From positions 1 through 50,200 of the forward strand of contig CALLKE010000055.1 in assembly GCA_938008555.1 (NCBI GenBank): a DNA stretch of 50,200 bases. The letters are read 5' to 3'. A model generated the notes under the pieces. The model worked only from the letters and a program-made list of their open reading frames with translations, had not been told where the DNA came from and did no database searches. This DNA is from an uncultured Pedobacter sp. Its GTDB lineage: Bacteria > Bacteroidota > Bacteroidia > Sphingobacteriales > Sphingobacteriaceae. The position numbers were made by a program, and so were the translations under genes. Within the stretch, counting starts at the first letter, position 1. The number at the start of each line of letters is the position of its first letter. Shown piece by piece: positions 25,269 through 33,854 of the stretch.

Positions 25269-26570
25269 TCATAACATCATATTCGCTTTGAAATCATCGA
25301 AGTGCTTACTTAGGGTCACTGCTTTACTCGTTCTACTTTTTAATTCTTCTACTTGCTTCGGTATTTTGATATGGGTTACCAGTTGATCAGGAAACACTGT
25401 TGGGAATTTGCAGGGATGTGCTGTAGATAAAAATATGCCGACAGCTTGTGTTTGATTTTTTGCTTGCCATTCTTTCAATGCCAGCCAAGCGATCGCAGTG
25501 TGTGGGCAAACGATGTATTGATGGTCATTATATAATTGATGGATTGCTCGGATCGTTGTATCGTCCGAAAAGGTATATCCGCCGACTATTTTTTTGAGGG
25601 CACTCATATCATGAGCAAATAAATCCATAATTCGAACCCAATTGCTTGGATTGGCTACATCCATAGCATTCGAGTAAGTTTGTATTGTTGGTTTGGGTTG
25701 ATAGATTCCTGTGTTTAAAAAAGCAGGAATGGTATCGTTACTGTTGGTTGCTGCTAAAAATTGTTTGACGGGTAAACCCATTTTCCAAGCTAATAATCCT
25801 GCAGCGATATTCCCAAAGTTGCCGCTTGGAACAGAAAAAATGACATCGCGCTTCTCTTGTTTCTGTACCTGAGTGTATGCATAGAAATAGTAAAAAGTTT
25901 GTGGAATAAGTCGGGCAATATTGATAGAATTGGCCGAGGTCAAGCGGAATTTTGCATGAAGTTCAGGATCTGTGAATGCCTGTTTAACTAATGCTTGGCA
26001 ATCATCGAATGTCCCATCAATGGCAATAGCATGAATATTTTGCCCATGCGTAGTTAATTGCATCTCTTGTATCGGACTCACCTTCCCTTTCGGAAACAAA
26101 ATGGTAACCTGCGTATTGGGCACATTTAAAAATCCAAGTGCAACAGCACCTCCGGTATCGCCCGAAGTAGCCACCAAAATGTTTAACTTCTGTGCCTCAT
26201 CTTCTAAAAAATAACTCATCACACGACTCATAAATCGTGCGCCAAAATCTTTAAAAGCCAGCGAAGGCCCATGAAAGAGTTCTAGTACAGCAGTATTTGA
26301 ATTAAGGGAAACAAGAGGTGCATCAAAATTGATTGCATCATCGATGATTTTTTTCAGATCATGACTTGGGATTGCACCCTCTAATAAACTTTCAGCTACA
26401 TGAAAAGCAATTTGTGGAAAAGAATAGTGGGCAATATTTTCTATAAAATCAGGAGTCAAGCGAGGAATATGAGTGGGCATATAGAGGCCTTTATCTGAAG
26501 GCAGGCTGTTAAAAATAGCCTCTTTAAAGGATACGCGAAGACTCGTGTTATTGGTGCTATATAGTTTCAT
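25269..26570 (-). CDS. thrC: threonine synthase
   Basis: ThrC is a PLP enzyme converting O-phosphohomoserine to threonine. The 433-residue protein starts MKLYSTNNTSLRVSFKEAI, and the PLP lysine is in FHGPSLAFKDFGARFM. The motifs ATSGDTGGAVALGF and VPSGNFGNIAAG bind the cofactor and substrate phosphate. The gene is third in the thrA-thrB-thrC order on the minus strand, 51 bases after thrB, completing the pathway from aspartate. Confidence 0.97.
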   Translation of the reverse strand: MKLYSTNNTSLRVSFKEAIFNSLPSDKGLYMPTHIPRLTPDFIENIAHYSFPQIAFHVAESLLEGAIPSHDLKKIIDDAINFDAPLVSLNSNTAVLELFHGPSLAFKDFGARFMSRVMSYFLEDEAQKLNILVATSGDTGGAVALGFLNVPNTQVTILFPKGKVSPIQEMQLTTHGQNIHAIAIDGTFDDCQALVKQAFTDPELHAKFRLTSANSINIARLIPQTFYYFYAYTQVQKQEKRDVIFSVPSGNFGNIAAGLLAWKMGLPVKQFLAATNSNDTIPAFLNTGIYQPKPTIQTYSNAMDVANPSNWVRIMDLFAHDMSALKKIVGGYTFSDDTTIRAIHQLYNDHQYIVCPHTAIAWLALKEWQAKNQTQAVGIFLSTAHPCKFPTVFPDQLVTHIKIPKQVEELKSRTSKAVTLSKHFDDFKANMML

Positions 26571-26621
26571 TTTTGGTATTAAAAGGTGAGCAGGATATTG
26601 GATTGGCAGGAAATACGGAAA

Positions 26622-27605
26622 TCAAAAATTCTTGGTCCATCCTGATTCAGATAACATGCAATCCTGGAATTTCCCATCAATCTTTGGTCCATTGGCATTG
26701 ATGGGTGATTGGTATACATTGCTCTCAATATTTAAAGAATGTAAATGTTGTTTGATCTTTGTGCTAATCCGTTCAGCTGTTTCTTGACCAGATGTAAATG
26801 CAAAAACAGAAGGTCCAGAGCCCGATATCCCAAAGCTCAATGCGCCATTTTCCATGGCGATTTGTCGCATGACGTAAAAATCAGGAATCAAGATGGCGCG
26901 TGTTGGTTCTATCAGAATGTCTTGCATACTTCGCCCAATCAAATCAATATCTTTCATCAATAAGCCACTCACTAAGCCTGCAATATTGCCCCACTGTGTT
27001 ACGGCATCTTTTAATAAAATTTTATTGCGAATCATTTGACGCGCGTCCCGTGTGTGGACTTCTACATGCGGAAAAATGATCGCGCAATGTAAATGATCAG
27101 GGTAGGGTAGCTGGATAATATCTAAAGGGTCATAACTACGAATCAGTACAAAGCCACCTAAAATCGCAGGAGCTACATTATCAGCATGACCAGATCCACA
27201 AGCAAGTTCCTCTCCCTTCATTGCAAAGGGAATCAGCTCGCGCGAGTTCAATAAGTTATCAAACAAGGTATTGATTGCAAATAAGCCAGCGACCGTACTT
27301 GCTGAGCTTGATCCTAATCCACTGCCGATAGGCATCTTTTTGAAAAGCTCGATTTCGACTCCCTGTTCAGGTTTTCCGATGTGATTTAAATAATGTTGGA
27401 CACTCGCACTCACCGTATTTTTTGTAGCATCTGTGGGTAATTGACCATGATCACCAGTAATTTTTTTAATGATGATGCCTGGTTTATCGGTGAGGCGCAT
27501 GATTACTTCGTCGCCAGGGGTATTGACAGCAAAGCCCAACACATCATATCCACATACGACATTGGCAACGGTTGCAGGAGCGAAAACTTTGATTGATCGA
27601 TTCAT
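26622..27605 (-). CDS. thrB: homoserine kinase
   Basis: ThrB phosphorylates homoserine to O-phosphohomoserine with ATP. The 327-residue protein is a GHMP kinase: the N-terminal VKVFAPATVANVVCGYDVLGF-like segment precedes the glycine-rich ATP loop KMPIGSGLGSSSAST near residue 90. The third motif is FGISGSGPSVFAF. The start codon overlaps the thrA stop by four bases (ATGA), indicating translational coupling. Confidence 0.96.
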   Translation of the reverse strand: MNRSIKVFAPATVANVVCGYDVLGFAVNTPGDEVIMRLTDKPGIIIKKITGDHGQLPTDATKNTVSASVQHYLNHIGKPEQGVEIELFKKMPIGSGLGSSSASTVAGLFAINTLFDNLLNSRELIPFAMKGEELACGSGHADNVAPAILGGFVLIRSYDPLDIIQLPYPDHLHCAIIFPHVEVHTRDARQMIRNKILLKDAVTQWGNIAGLVSGLLMKDIDLIGRSMQDILIEPTRAILIPDFYVMRQIAMENGALSFGISGSGPSVFAFTSGQETAERISTKIKQHLHSLNIESNVYQSPINANGPKIDGKFQDCMLSESGWTKNF

Positions 27606-30049
27606 TTTAATGCCCCCACGTTTACAAGATCCGAAAATACGCCTGCAGCTGTCACCTCAGCACCTGCTCCTGGACCTTTAACAACTAGTGGACGCTCTTT
27701 GTAGCGTTCTGTTGTGAACGAAATGATATTATCACTACCCGAGAGCATGTAAAAAGGATGATGCTCATCAACCATTTGTAAAGCGATCGTTGCTTGTCCA
27801 TTTTCGAGTTTTCCAACATAGCGTAATACCTTTCCATTTGCTTCTGCTTTGTTTTTAAACTCGTTAAAGTAAGCTTCTGAAGTCTTTAACGCTGCATAAA
27901 AATCATCAACAGATTGTGCGTCTAAACATGATTGGGGCAAGATACTTTCTACTTTTACATCCTCTGCTTCCAAGGGATGTCCAGCATCACGAGCTAAAAT
28001 CAACATCTTACGCATAAAATCAGTTCCTTTTAGATCGTCTCTTGGATCGGGCTCGGTGTATCCTTTCTCTTGCGCTAGTTTTACGATATCATGAAATTTG
28101 GCATCTCCTTTAAAATGATTGAAAATGAAAGAGATTGTTCCTGATAAAATGGCTTCAATGGTAATCACTCGGTCGCCGCTAATCATCAGGTCTTTGAGGG
28201 TACGAATGATGGGTAGGCCTGCACCTACATTCGTTTCGTAATAAAAATCGACGCCATGCTGCCTTGCGGTGTCACGGAAAATTTTATACTGTTCGTAACT
28301 CGATGAATTTCCAATTTTATTACAAGTGACAATCGAAATATTCGATTGGAATATTTGCTTATAAAAATTAGCCGGAACAGGGCTGGAGGAATTATCAACA
28401 AATACACAATTAGGCAAATTCATATTTTTCATTTGCTCAATAAACGCAGGCAAGTCGGCCGATAGTGCTGAGTTATCCAGGGTTGTTTCCCATTCTTTTA
28501 AGCATAAGCCTTCGTGATCAAATGCCATCGTGCGTGTATTACTAATGCCAATCACCTTGATTTGAATACCATTATTGTCTTGTAAAAACTGATCTTGGGT
28601 CTTGATTTGATTAAACAATGTTTTTCCAATATTTCCTGTCCCCAAACAAAACACGTGTAGCGTTTTGTTCAATTGGGTATAAAATGCATCATGAACAGCA
28701 TTCAGTGCTTTCGCTAAATCAGATCTAGAGAGGATAACCGATATATTATACTCGGACGATCCTTGGGCAATTGCGCGTACATTAATGCCATTACGCCCTA
28801 AGGCATGAAATAGTTTGCCAGATATTCCGGGCGTTTGTTTCATGTTTTCTCCAATAATTGACAGAACCGCTAAGTCATTTTCGGTAATGGGTGATGCCAA
28901 TTTATTCGCTTGTAACTCTAGCTCGAATTCTTGTTTAATGATTTGTTGAGCCTTTACAGCATCCGTTGGATCAACGGCAAAGGAGATGCTATACTCCGAA
29001 GAAGATTGAGTGATGAGGATGATATTAATTTGCGCTCGTGACAACAGATGAAATAAGCGACCAGCAAAGCCAGCTTTTCCAACCATTCCACTTCCTTCTA
29101 AATTGATGATACTAATATCATTGATGGATGAAATGCCCTTAATCGGCAAATTGGATTTAGCACAATGATGACGAATCGCCGTTCCTATAAATTCGGGATT
29201 GAAGGTGTTTTTGACGATGATTGGGATTTTTTTTAGAAATGCGGGAACCATCGTTGGAGGATAAATGACCTTCGCTCCAAAGTAGGATAGTTCCATCGCT
29301 TCTGTGTAGGAAAGCTCGGGTAGTGAGAAAGCTTTTTTGACTATTCGAGGATCGGCAGTCATGATGCCATTGACATCTGTCCATATTTGGATTTCAGAGG
29401 CATTGAGTGCTGAAGCAAGAATAGCAGCTGTATAATCACTTCCTCCACGGCCCAGTGTGGTAATTTTGCCTTCTTCATTGCTGGAGATAAATCCAGTTAC
29501 AAACCATAGCTTATTTTGATTTTGCTCGTAAAATGTTCGAATCAATAAATCTGTAATAGTTGTTTCCACATGAGCGTGACCAAAATTGCTATCCGTTTTA
29601 ATCAGTTCTGTAGCATCCACAAATAAAGCTTCTGGAAAATATTGTTCGGCTATCTTGCTGACCATCCATGTAGAACATCGCTCGCCGTAACTTAAAATGA
29701 GATCTTTCGTTTTGGGTGTAAGTTCTTGTACACTGCTAACGCCCTGAAGTAACTCTTCTAATTCATTGAACCATAATTTAAGTTTCGTGAATACAGGATT
29801 CTGGCGTTGTACCTCGAGTAAGGCTTTGATTATATCAAAGTGTCTGGTTTGAAGCTCATCCAATTGATCCGTAAAGGATTTGCCAGCTACTGCACGATCA
29901 GCCATGGCGGCGAGTAAGTTGGTAATGCCACCCATTGCTGATAGTACAACGATAGGCTTATCATTCCTTTCTTTTTTTACGATATCGATAAGTGTTTGGA
30001 TACTTTTTACAGATCCAACGGAAGTACCTCCAAATTTTAAAACGTTCAT
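27602..30049 (-). CDS. thrA: bifunctional aspartokinase/homoserine dehydrogenase
   Basis: ThrA catalyses the first and third steps of threonine synthesis: aspartate phosphorylation and aspartate-semialdehyde reduction. The 815-residue length fits the fused enzyme. The N-terminal kinase has KFGGTSVGSV and TLGRGGSDYTAA; two ACT domains follow in the middle (around 310-460), where threonine feedback would act. The C-terminal dehydrogenase starts at the NAD(P) motif VFCLGTGNIGKTL and contains NVGAGLPIIRTL and GTDFMRKMLILARDAG. It begins a thrA-thrB-thrC unit. The 57-base gap to the ABC permease shows no leader peptide or attenuator. Confidence 0.97.
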   Translation of the reverse strand: MNVLKFGGTSVGSVKSIQTLIDIVKKERNDKPIVVLSAMGGITNLLAAMADRAVAGKSFTDQLDELQTRHFDIIKALLEVQRQNPVFTKLKLWFNELEELLQGVSSVQELTPKTKDLILSYGERCSTWMVSKIAEQYFPEALFVDATELIKTDSNFGHAHVETTITDLLIRTFYEQNQNKLWFVTGFISSNEEGKITTLGRGGSDYTAAILASALNASEIQIWTDVNGIMTADPRIVKKAFSLPELSYTEAMELSYFGAKVIYPPTMVPAFLKKIPIIVKNTFNPEFIGTAIRHHCAKSNLPIKGISSINDISIINLEGSGMVGKAGFAGRLFHLLSRAQINIILITQSSSEYSISFAVDPTDAVKAQQIIKQEFELELQANKLASPITENDLAVLSIIGENMKQTPGISGKLFHALGRNGINVRAIAQGSSEYNISVILSRSDLAKALNAVHDAFYTQLNKTLHVFCLGTGNIGKTLFNQIKTQDQFLQDNNGIQIKVIGISNTRTMAFDHEGLCLKEWETTLDNSALSADLPAFIEQMKNMNLPNCVFVDNSSSPVPANFYKQIFQSNISIVTCNKIGNSSSYEQYKIFRDTARQHGVDFYYETNVGAGLPIIRTLKDLMISGDRVITIEAILSGTISFIFNHFKGDAKFHDIVKLAQEKGYTEPDPRDDLKGTDFMRKMLILARDAGHPLEAEDVKVESILPQSCLDAQSVDDFYAALKTSEAYFNEFKNKAEANGKVLRYVGKLENGQATIALQMVDEHHPFYMLSGSDNIISFTTERYKERPLVVKGPGAGAEVTAAGVFSDLVNVGALK

Positions 30050-30106
30050 TTGCTATGTTTTTCTGGTTCTACGAAAACAAAAGATCCTGTCTTTAGACAA
30101 TCTTCT

Positions 30107-30871
30107 TTACCTATTATGCACCCGTTGTAGCCTTACAATGAGAGCCCCCAAAATAAAAAACAAGACACTATAAAGTATGCTCCAACAGCATGTTTTATTG
30201 ATCAAAAAACCTTCACCGCTTCTAAATCCAGCTGAAGCTTGAAAAGAGTAGTTATAAGGAAATAGATAATTGTATTCCCACTTCCCCATTAAAGCTCCAA
30301 TAATCAATAAAATCAAGGGAATCCCAATTGACTTTATTGCGTTATTAAAGTACAAGCTTAATAAAAGTTGTATGGCAATAATGCTCAGATTGAAAAAAAA
30401 CAATTTTACAAAAAATGCAATCATTAAACTTTTGATCGTATAATCTTGAAACTGCATGAGCGGAAAAAATATACTACAAAACTTTCCGCCAATCAGTATT
30501 AAAGAAAGGCCAATAAGTAAGGATATAAACAAACAGAAAATGATAATAACTGCTTTGCTATAATAGAAATGGGTTTTAGGTACAGGCAAAATAAATAGAT
30601 GCTTAAATCCTGACGATTTATGTTCTATGTCATATAGCCGAAAGCCAATTAAGAATACCAGCATGGGATATAAAAATGCATAACAGGGAAATGCAAACAT
30701 GCAAAATGAGGTCCAGGGATTAAATCCCAGATCTTCCATTGTGCTAAATAGCTTGATGTTCATGGCATAAGTGAGCCCTGTAATGATTACGGGTAAAAGG
30801 ATAGAAGCAGTAAGAATATATGTGCGTTTAGTTTTTAAAACTTCGGCAGCTAAAACGTTTTTAAAAGACAT
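30107..30871 (-). CDS. ABC-2-type permease, lantibiotic-immunity-like
   Basis: This 254-residue inner-membrane protein has about six hydrophobic segments and the N-terminal AEVLKTKRTYIL motif seen in LanE/LanG-type permeases of lantibiotic self-protection transporters. Length is also typical of that group (about 250 residues). It follows the ATPase gene by 58 bases and is its likely partner. In lantibiotic producers such transporters expel the peptide from the membrane; here this is inferred from resemblance and from the lanthipeptide-like gene three genes upstream. A general ABC-2 exporter is the alternative. Only one permease gene is present, so it may work as a homodimer. Confidence 0.75.
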   Translation of the reverse strand: MSFKNVLAAEVLKTKRTYILTASILLPVIITGLTYAMNIKLFSTMEDLGFNPWTSFCMFAFPCYAFLYPMLVFLIGFRLYDIEHKSSGFKHLFILPVPKTHFYYSKAVIIIFCLFISLLIGLSLILIGGKFCSIFFPLMQFQDYTIKSLMIAFFVKLFFFNLSIIAIQLLLSLYFNNAIKSIGIPLILLIIGALMGKWEYNYLFPYNYSFQASAGFRSGEGFLINKTCCWSILYSVLFFILGALIVRLQRVHNR

Positions 30872-30929
30872 TTTTAGATTATTTAAGACTTATAAGGTCA
30901 ATGAAGATGTTGTTTATCGCGACACTCAT

Positions 30930-31901
30930 TTAAGCATGCTCGAGAACTGCTTTTTCTATTCTTTGATGTTCAGATGTAGCGTAATTGTTCTGCTTCTTGC
31001 TTATTAGATCGATAAAGAAGTTTTCTAAATTATCATGTGTTGTTTTTAAGCTGAATATATTGACCTGCGCCTTGACCAGAAGATGGATAATGTGATTAAA
31101 AGCTTCCTCATCACAATAGTTTATTTCAATCGTATTCGGCTGATCAAGAGCTTTGATCTTTATTCCATGTAATTCACAGATCTGAAATGCTTCCTTCTGA
31201 TGATTAGTTGTGATAATCATTTTTTGATTGGATGCTGCTTTGACCTGGTCGATATGACTCTGGAATAGTAGTTCTCCTTGATGAATGATGCCAATATGGG
31301 TGCATATTTTTTCGATCTCGGAAATGATATGACTCGAGATTAAAACTGTCTTGCCTTGCTTCCGTACTTCTTCCAACAAAACACGAATTTCTTGAACCCC
31401 AATAGGATCTAAGCTATTATTGGGCTCATCTAGAATCAAAATCTCGGGATCATTAAATAAGGCAATGGCAATACCTAATCGCTGTTTCATCCCTAGGGAA
31501 TAACTTTTTACTTTTTTGTGGGCATCCTGCAATAGGCTTACAGTATGCAGTACTTCTTCAATCCGCTCATTTTTTCGCTGAAAAATAATTTTCAAATAAT
31601 TTAGGTTTTCCCATCCTGTTAAATGTTCATATAACGAAGGTGTTTCTATCAGCGCACCTACTTTGGGCAGTATAGATTGCTTATGGGTTGTAATATTTTG
31701 ACCAAGGAGGCTAATAGAGCCTTTTTTTGCTGTTAGCAGACCCAGTAAAAGTTTGATAGTCGTTGTTTTTCCTGCTCCATTAGGACCTAAAAAACCATAA
31801 ATGGCTCCTTTTTCTACTTCAATATTTAATTTATTTAAAATATAAGTCGATTGATATTGGTAGCAAAGTGAATGGGTACGTATAGCGATCGGAATACTCA
31901 T
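30930..31901 (-). CDS. ABC transporter ATPase, lantibiotic-immunity-like (LanF type)
   Basis: This 323-residue protein has an N-terminal ATPase domain with Walker A GPNGAGKTTTIKL near 38-50, signature YSLGMKQRLGIA, Walker B ILILDEPNNSLDP and an H-loop in ISSHIISEIEK. It belongs to the family of bacitracin and lantibiotic resistance ATPases (BcrA/LanF). The roughly 100-residue C-terminal extension has the usual MIITTNHQKEA-like region. It starts 8 bases after the Ere-like gene stop, so the two are probably co-transcribed, and it precedes the permease. The substrate is not determinable from sequence. Confidence 0.85.
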   Translation of the reverse strand: MSIPIAIRTHSLCYQYQSTYILNKLNIEVEKGAIYGFLGPNGAGKTTTIKLLLGLLTAKKGSISLLGQNITTHKQSILPKVGALIETPSLYEHLTGWENLNYLKIIFQRKNERIEEVLHTVSLLQDAHKKVKSYSLGMKQRLGIAIALFNDPEILILDEPNNSLDPIGVQEIRVLLEEVRKQGKTVLISSHIISEIEKICTHIGIIHQGELLFQSHIDQVKAASNQKMIITTNHQKEAFQICELHGIKIKALDQPNTIEINYCDEEAFNHIIHLLVKAQVNIFSLKTTHDNLENFFIDLISKKQNNYATSEHQRIEKAVLEHA

Positions 31902-31909
31902 CGGCAGAT

Positions 31910-33196
31910 TTAGTTAAAAGTGATCGGCTTCATTTGATCGATGAAAAAAAGAGCATCCATCATTTGGCTCCATCTTTCAGTATGATTGTTATGCCCCAAA
32001 AACTTCATGGTTACTTTTTCATTGAGAAAAGAGCCTTTTGGGGTGGTTCTAAAGTCAATAAATGCGAATGGCTGTTTCATCGTATGCAACATAGATTCAA
32101 TACTATTGCTGATACTTTGGTTGATGAGGTTCGGTTCTCCAGTGGTTACATTATATGTTGTTCCTGAATAAGAGGTAAAATTGATGCCATAACAGCGAGC
32201 GTTATATTTCCTTCTTAAATAATCACCCATTTTATCAGCTCGGTCAGTGGGGGTATTTAATCTTTTGCTATTGTACGTAATATGATAGTTGGCTGCCCAT
32301 ATGATTATTCTTTTGTTTTTATATAGATGATCTTTTAGCCAAATCACATTTGCAGCCATCAAGGAATCCCGGATGATTCCTTGTTTATAGCTATTGCCGG
32401 GATATGACCATTTAGATCTTAAATCAGTTTGAATCCCTAAAATATAACGCGCAAATATTTGGTCTTCATTTGTTCTGATGTCTCTTGTTAAAACAGTTTT
32501 TAAGCGTTCTATTTCATTAAAAACAGCTTGTTTTTCTGCTTCAGTTAGTCGGTTTGATGAATAGGTATTGTAATGATAGTTTTTTAGAATCTTCAGAAAA
32601 GATGGATAGCTTTTCTTGAAATGGATGGTCTTTTGGGCTAGGTATGATTCCATGAGGTTTAACCTTAATGAATCACTCATGTCTCCTGAAAACTGCTGAT
32701 CGAAGCCTCCTAAAATTAAAGAACTAGTAGATTGTGCATGTTGCATGATGTAGGTTCTTAAGCTCTTTGTTTCGTTTGATTCGCCCCAGAAATAGAAGAG
32801 TGCTTCACGAAAATTTTTAAGTTTCGCGGTGGGATTTCCTAAAATTCGATTCCACAGAAGAGAACAATCGTATATACCAGATTCAAAAAGTAATACATCA
32901 AAATTCAGTTCCTGATGCAAATATTTAATTAGCCTGCTTTTTGCTAAAAAAGTAGATCCATCGCCATGCTGCTGTTCACCTAGCATAACGATATCCACAT
33001 CTTTTAATTTTTCCTTGAGAAACTGCAAATCATGGTAATTGGTATCAACAGGGTCAATCGTTCTAATAGGTTGAATAAGTTGAGCGAGTTGTTTTGTTTG
33101 TTCAGGGTTAATTTTAGTGGGAGTATAGGGGTCGTAATAAAATGCCAGATAACACAGCATTATAGAAACAATAAGTACCTGGAGATAGGTTTTCAT
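31910..33196 (-). CDS. erythromycin-esterase-like protein
   Basis: This 428-residue protein starts at the ATG at 33196 (MKTYLQVLIVSIMLCY); a TTG at 33208 opens the frame earlier but adds only four residues. The N-terminus is a signal peptide or membrane anchor, so the enzyme domain is probably outside the cytoplasm. The Ere-type motif VMLGEQQHGDG is followed by LLFESGIYDC and a late IIWAANYHIT. The family includes macrolide esterases, but most members have unknown substrates. The usual W-x-H-N-x-H late motif reads WAANYH here, with the first His replaced by Ala, so macrolide hydrolysis is doubtful. It lies between the lanthipeptide-like gene and the ABC genes. Confidence 0.8.
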   Translation of the reverse strand: MKTYLQVLIVSIMLCYLAFYYDPYTPTKINPEQTKQLAQLIQPIRTIDPVDTNYHDLQFLKEKLKDVDIVMLGEQQHGDGSTFLAKSRLIKYLHQELNFDVLLFESGIYDCSLLWNRILGNPTAKLKNFREALFYFWGESNETKSLRTYIMQHAQSTSSLILGGFDQQFSGDMSDSLRLNLMESYLAQKTIHFKKSYPSFLKILKNYHYNTYSSNRLTEAEKQAVFNEIERLKTVLTRDIRTNEDQIFARYILGIQTDLRSKWSYPGNSYKQGIIRDSLMAANVIWLKDHLYKNKRIIIWAANYHITYNSKRLNTPTDRADKMGDYLRRKYNARCYGINFTSYSGTTYNVTTGEPNLINQSISNSIESMLHTMKQPFAFIDFRTTPKGSFLNEKVTMKFLGHNNHTERWSQMMDALFFIDQMKPITFN

Positions 33197-33255
33197 GGGG
33201 TGGAACAAACAAACAATCCAAGGAAAGGGGCTTGGGCTATTATTGGTTTTTTGTT

Positions 33256-33296
33256 AAACTGAGCCAACTCAGTTTATGCTACTATTGGCTCAGTTT
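33256..33296 (-). promoter_or_regulatory. competing hairpins after the lanthipeptide-like gene
   Basis: AAACTGAGCCAA at 33256-33267 pairs with TTGGCTCAGTTT at 33285-33296 (12 bp, 17-base loop). Within the span a second CTCAGTTT (33268-33275) can instead pair with AAACTGAG at 33256-33263 (8 bp, loop CCAA). The two pairings share an arm and exclude each other. The structure starts six bases after the precursor stop codon. No T-run follows in the minus direction, so attenuation or mRNA stabilisation is more likely than full termination. Confidence 0.6.
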
Positions 33297-33302
33297 TAAA
33301 AT

Positions 33303-33497
33303 TTATCGAGTTCGGCAAACTGCTGCACTATTAATGGTACCAAAACAATCATTAGTACAGGCACCCTTTGTACAACGCCAAGCAGATGCAAATGTTCCAG
33401 CTCCGCCACATCCATCGGTACAGCCTTGGCTATACCACCCTCCGTTAGCCTGATTCATCTGATCGTCATTTAATTTTGTAATCGTTTCCTTGTTCAA
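33303..33497 (-). CDS. lanthipeptide-like precursor with double-glycine leader
   Basis: This is a 64-residue precursor if started at TTG 33497. The leader NKETITKLNDDQMNQANGG matches the leader of Bacteroidetes class I lanthipeptide and related GG-type natural-product precursors. The 44-residue core after GG has six Cys (core positions 6, 10, 22, 27, 31, 41) and nine Ser/Thr. Three of the Cys are followed directly by Thr. The conserved KKLSL stretch that normally opens this leader is encoded in frame just upstream (33498-33512), so translation may really begin at ATA 33521 (IKFQKKLSL...) or the gene may have lost its ATG. No LanB, LanC or radical SAM maturase is in the window. Downstream are Ere-like and ABC genes. 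Confidence 0.7.
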   Translation of the reverse strand: MNKETITKLNDDQMNQANGGWYSQGCTDGCGGAGTFASAWRCTKGACTNDCFGTINSAAVCRTR

Positions 33498-33854
33498 TGA
33501 AAGCTTTTTCTGAAATTTTATTTTTTTTATAATAGTCTATAATTTGCTGCTATTTTGATACACAGCAAGGTTTGTATTAAATGTAAATTAATTTTTTATT
33601 GTAATTATTGTTTTGTTTTCCAAGTATGCGGCAATGATAATAATCATATTTCAGATTTTGAATGTTTTAAATCAACTAAATGGAGTTATTTAATTGATTG
33701 TATTTTTAAGTAAAAAAATTAATTATTCATACTTGAATGATGCCAGTGGCACTATCATCGAAGTGGGCGATATTAGGCACCAATAAGCTTCTTCTGGCAG
33801 ATTAGCTATTTCATTCCTTTCTGAGATTTCAAACTTTTACCTTTATGGCCTGCA
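33498..33854. other. 357-base intergenic region, lanthipeptide-like gene to rsgA
   Basis: This is a divergent, very AT-rich gap. It should hold the promoter of the minus-strand precursor, for which no TAnnTTTG match was seen, and the promoter of rsgA at its right end. A short palindrome TGCCAGTGGCA lies near 33740. No open frame of plausible size or RNA gene was found. Confidence 0.6.
33838..33845 (+). promoter_or_regulatory. near-consensus -7 box for rsgA
   Basis: TACCTTTA differs from TAnnTTTG only at the last base and ends nine bases before the ATG at 33855. This again implies a leader of few or no bases. Confidence 0.3.

Noticed and set aside
30050..30106. Possible threonine attenuator before thrA
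   Set aside because: The gap is only 57 bases, with no Thr/Ile-rich leader peptide and no terminator hairpin.
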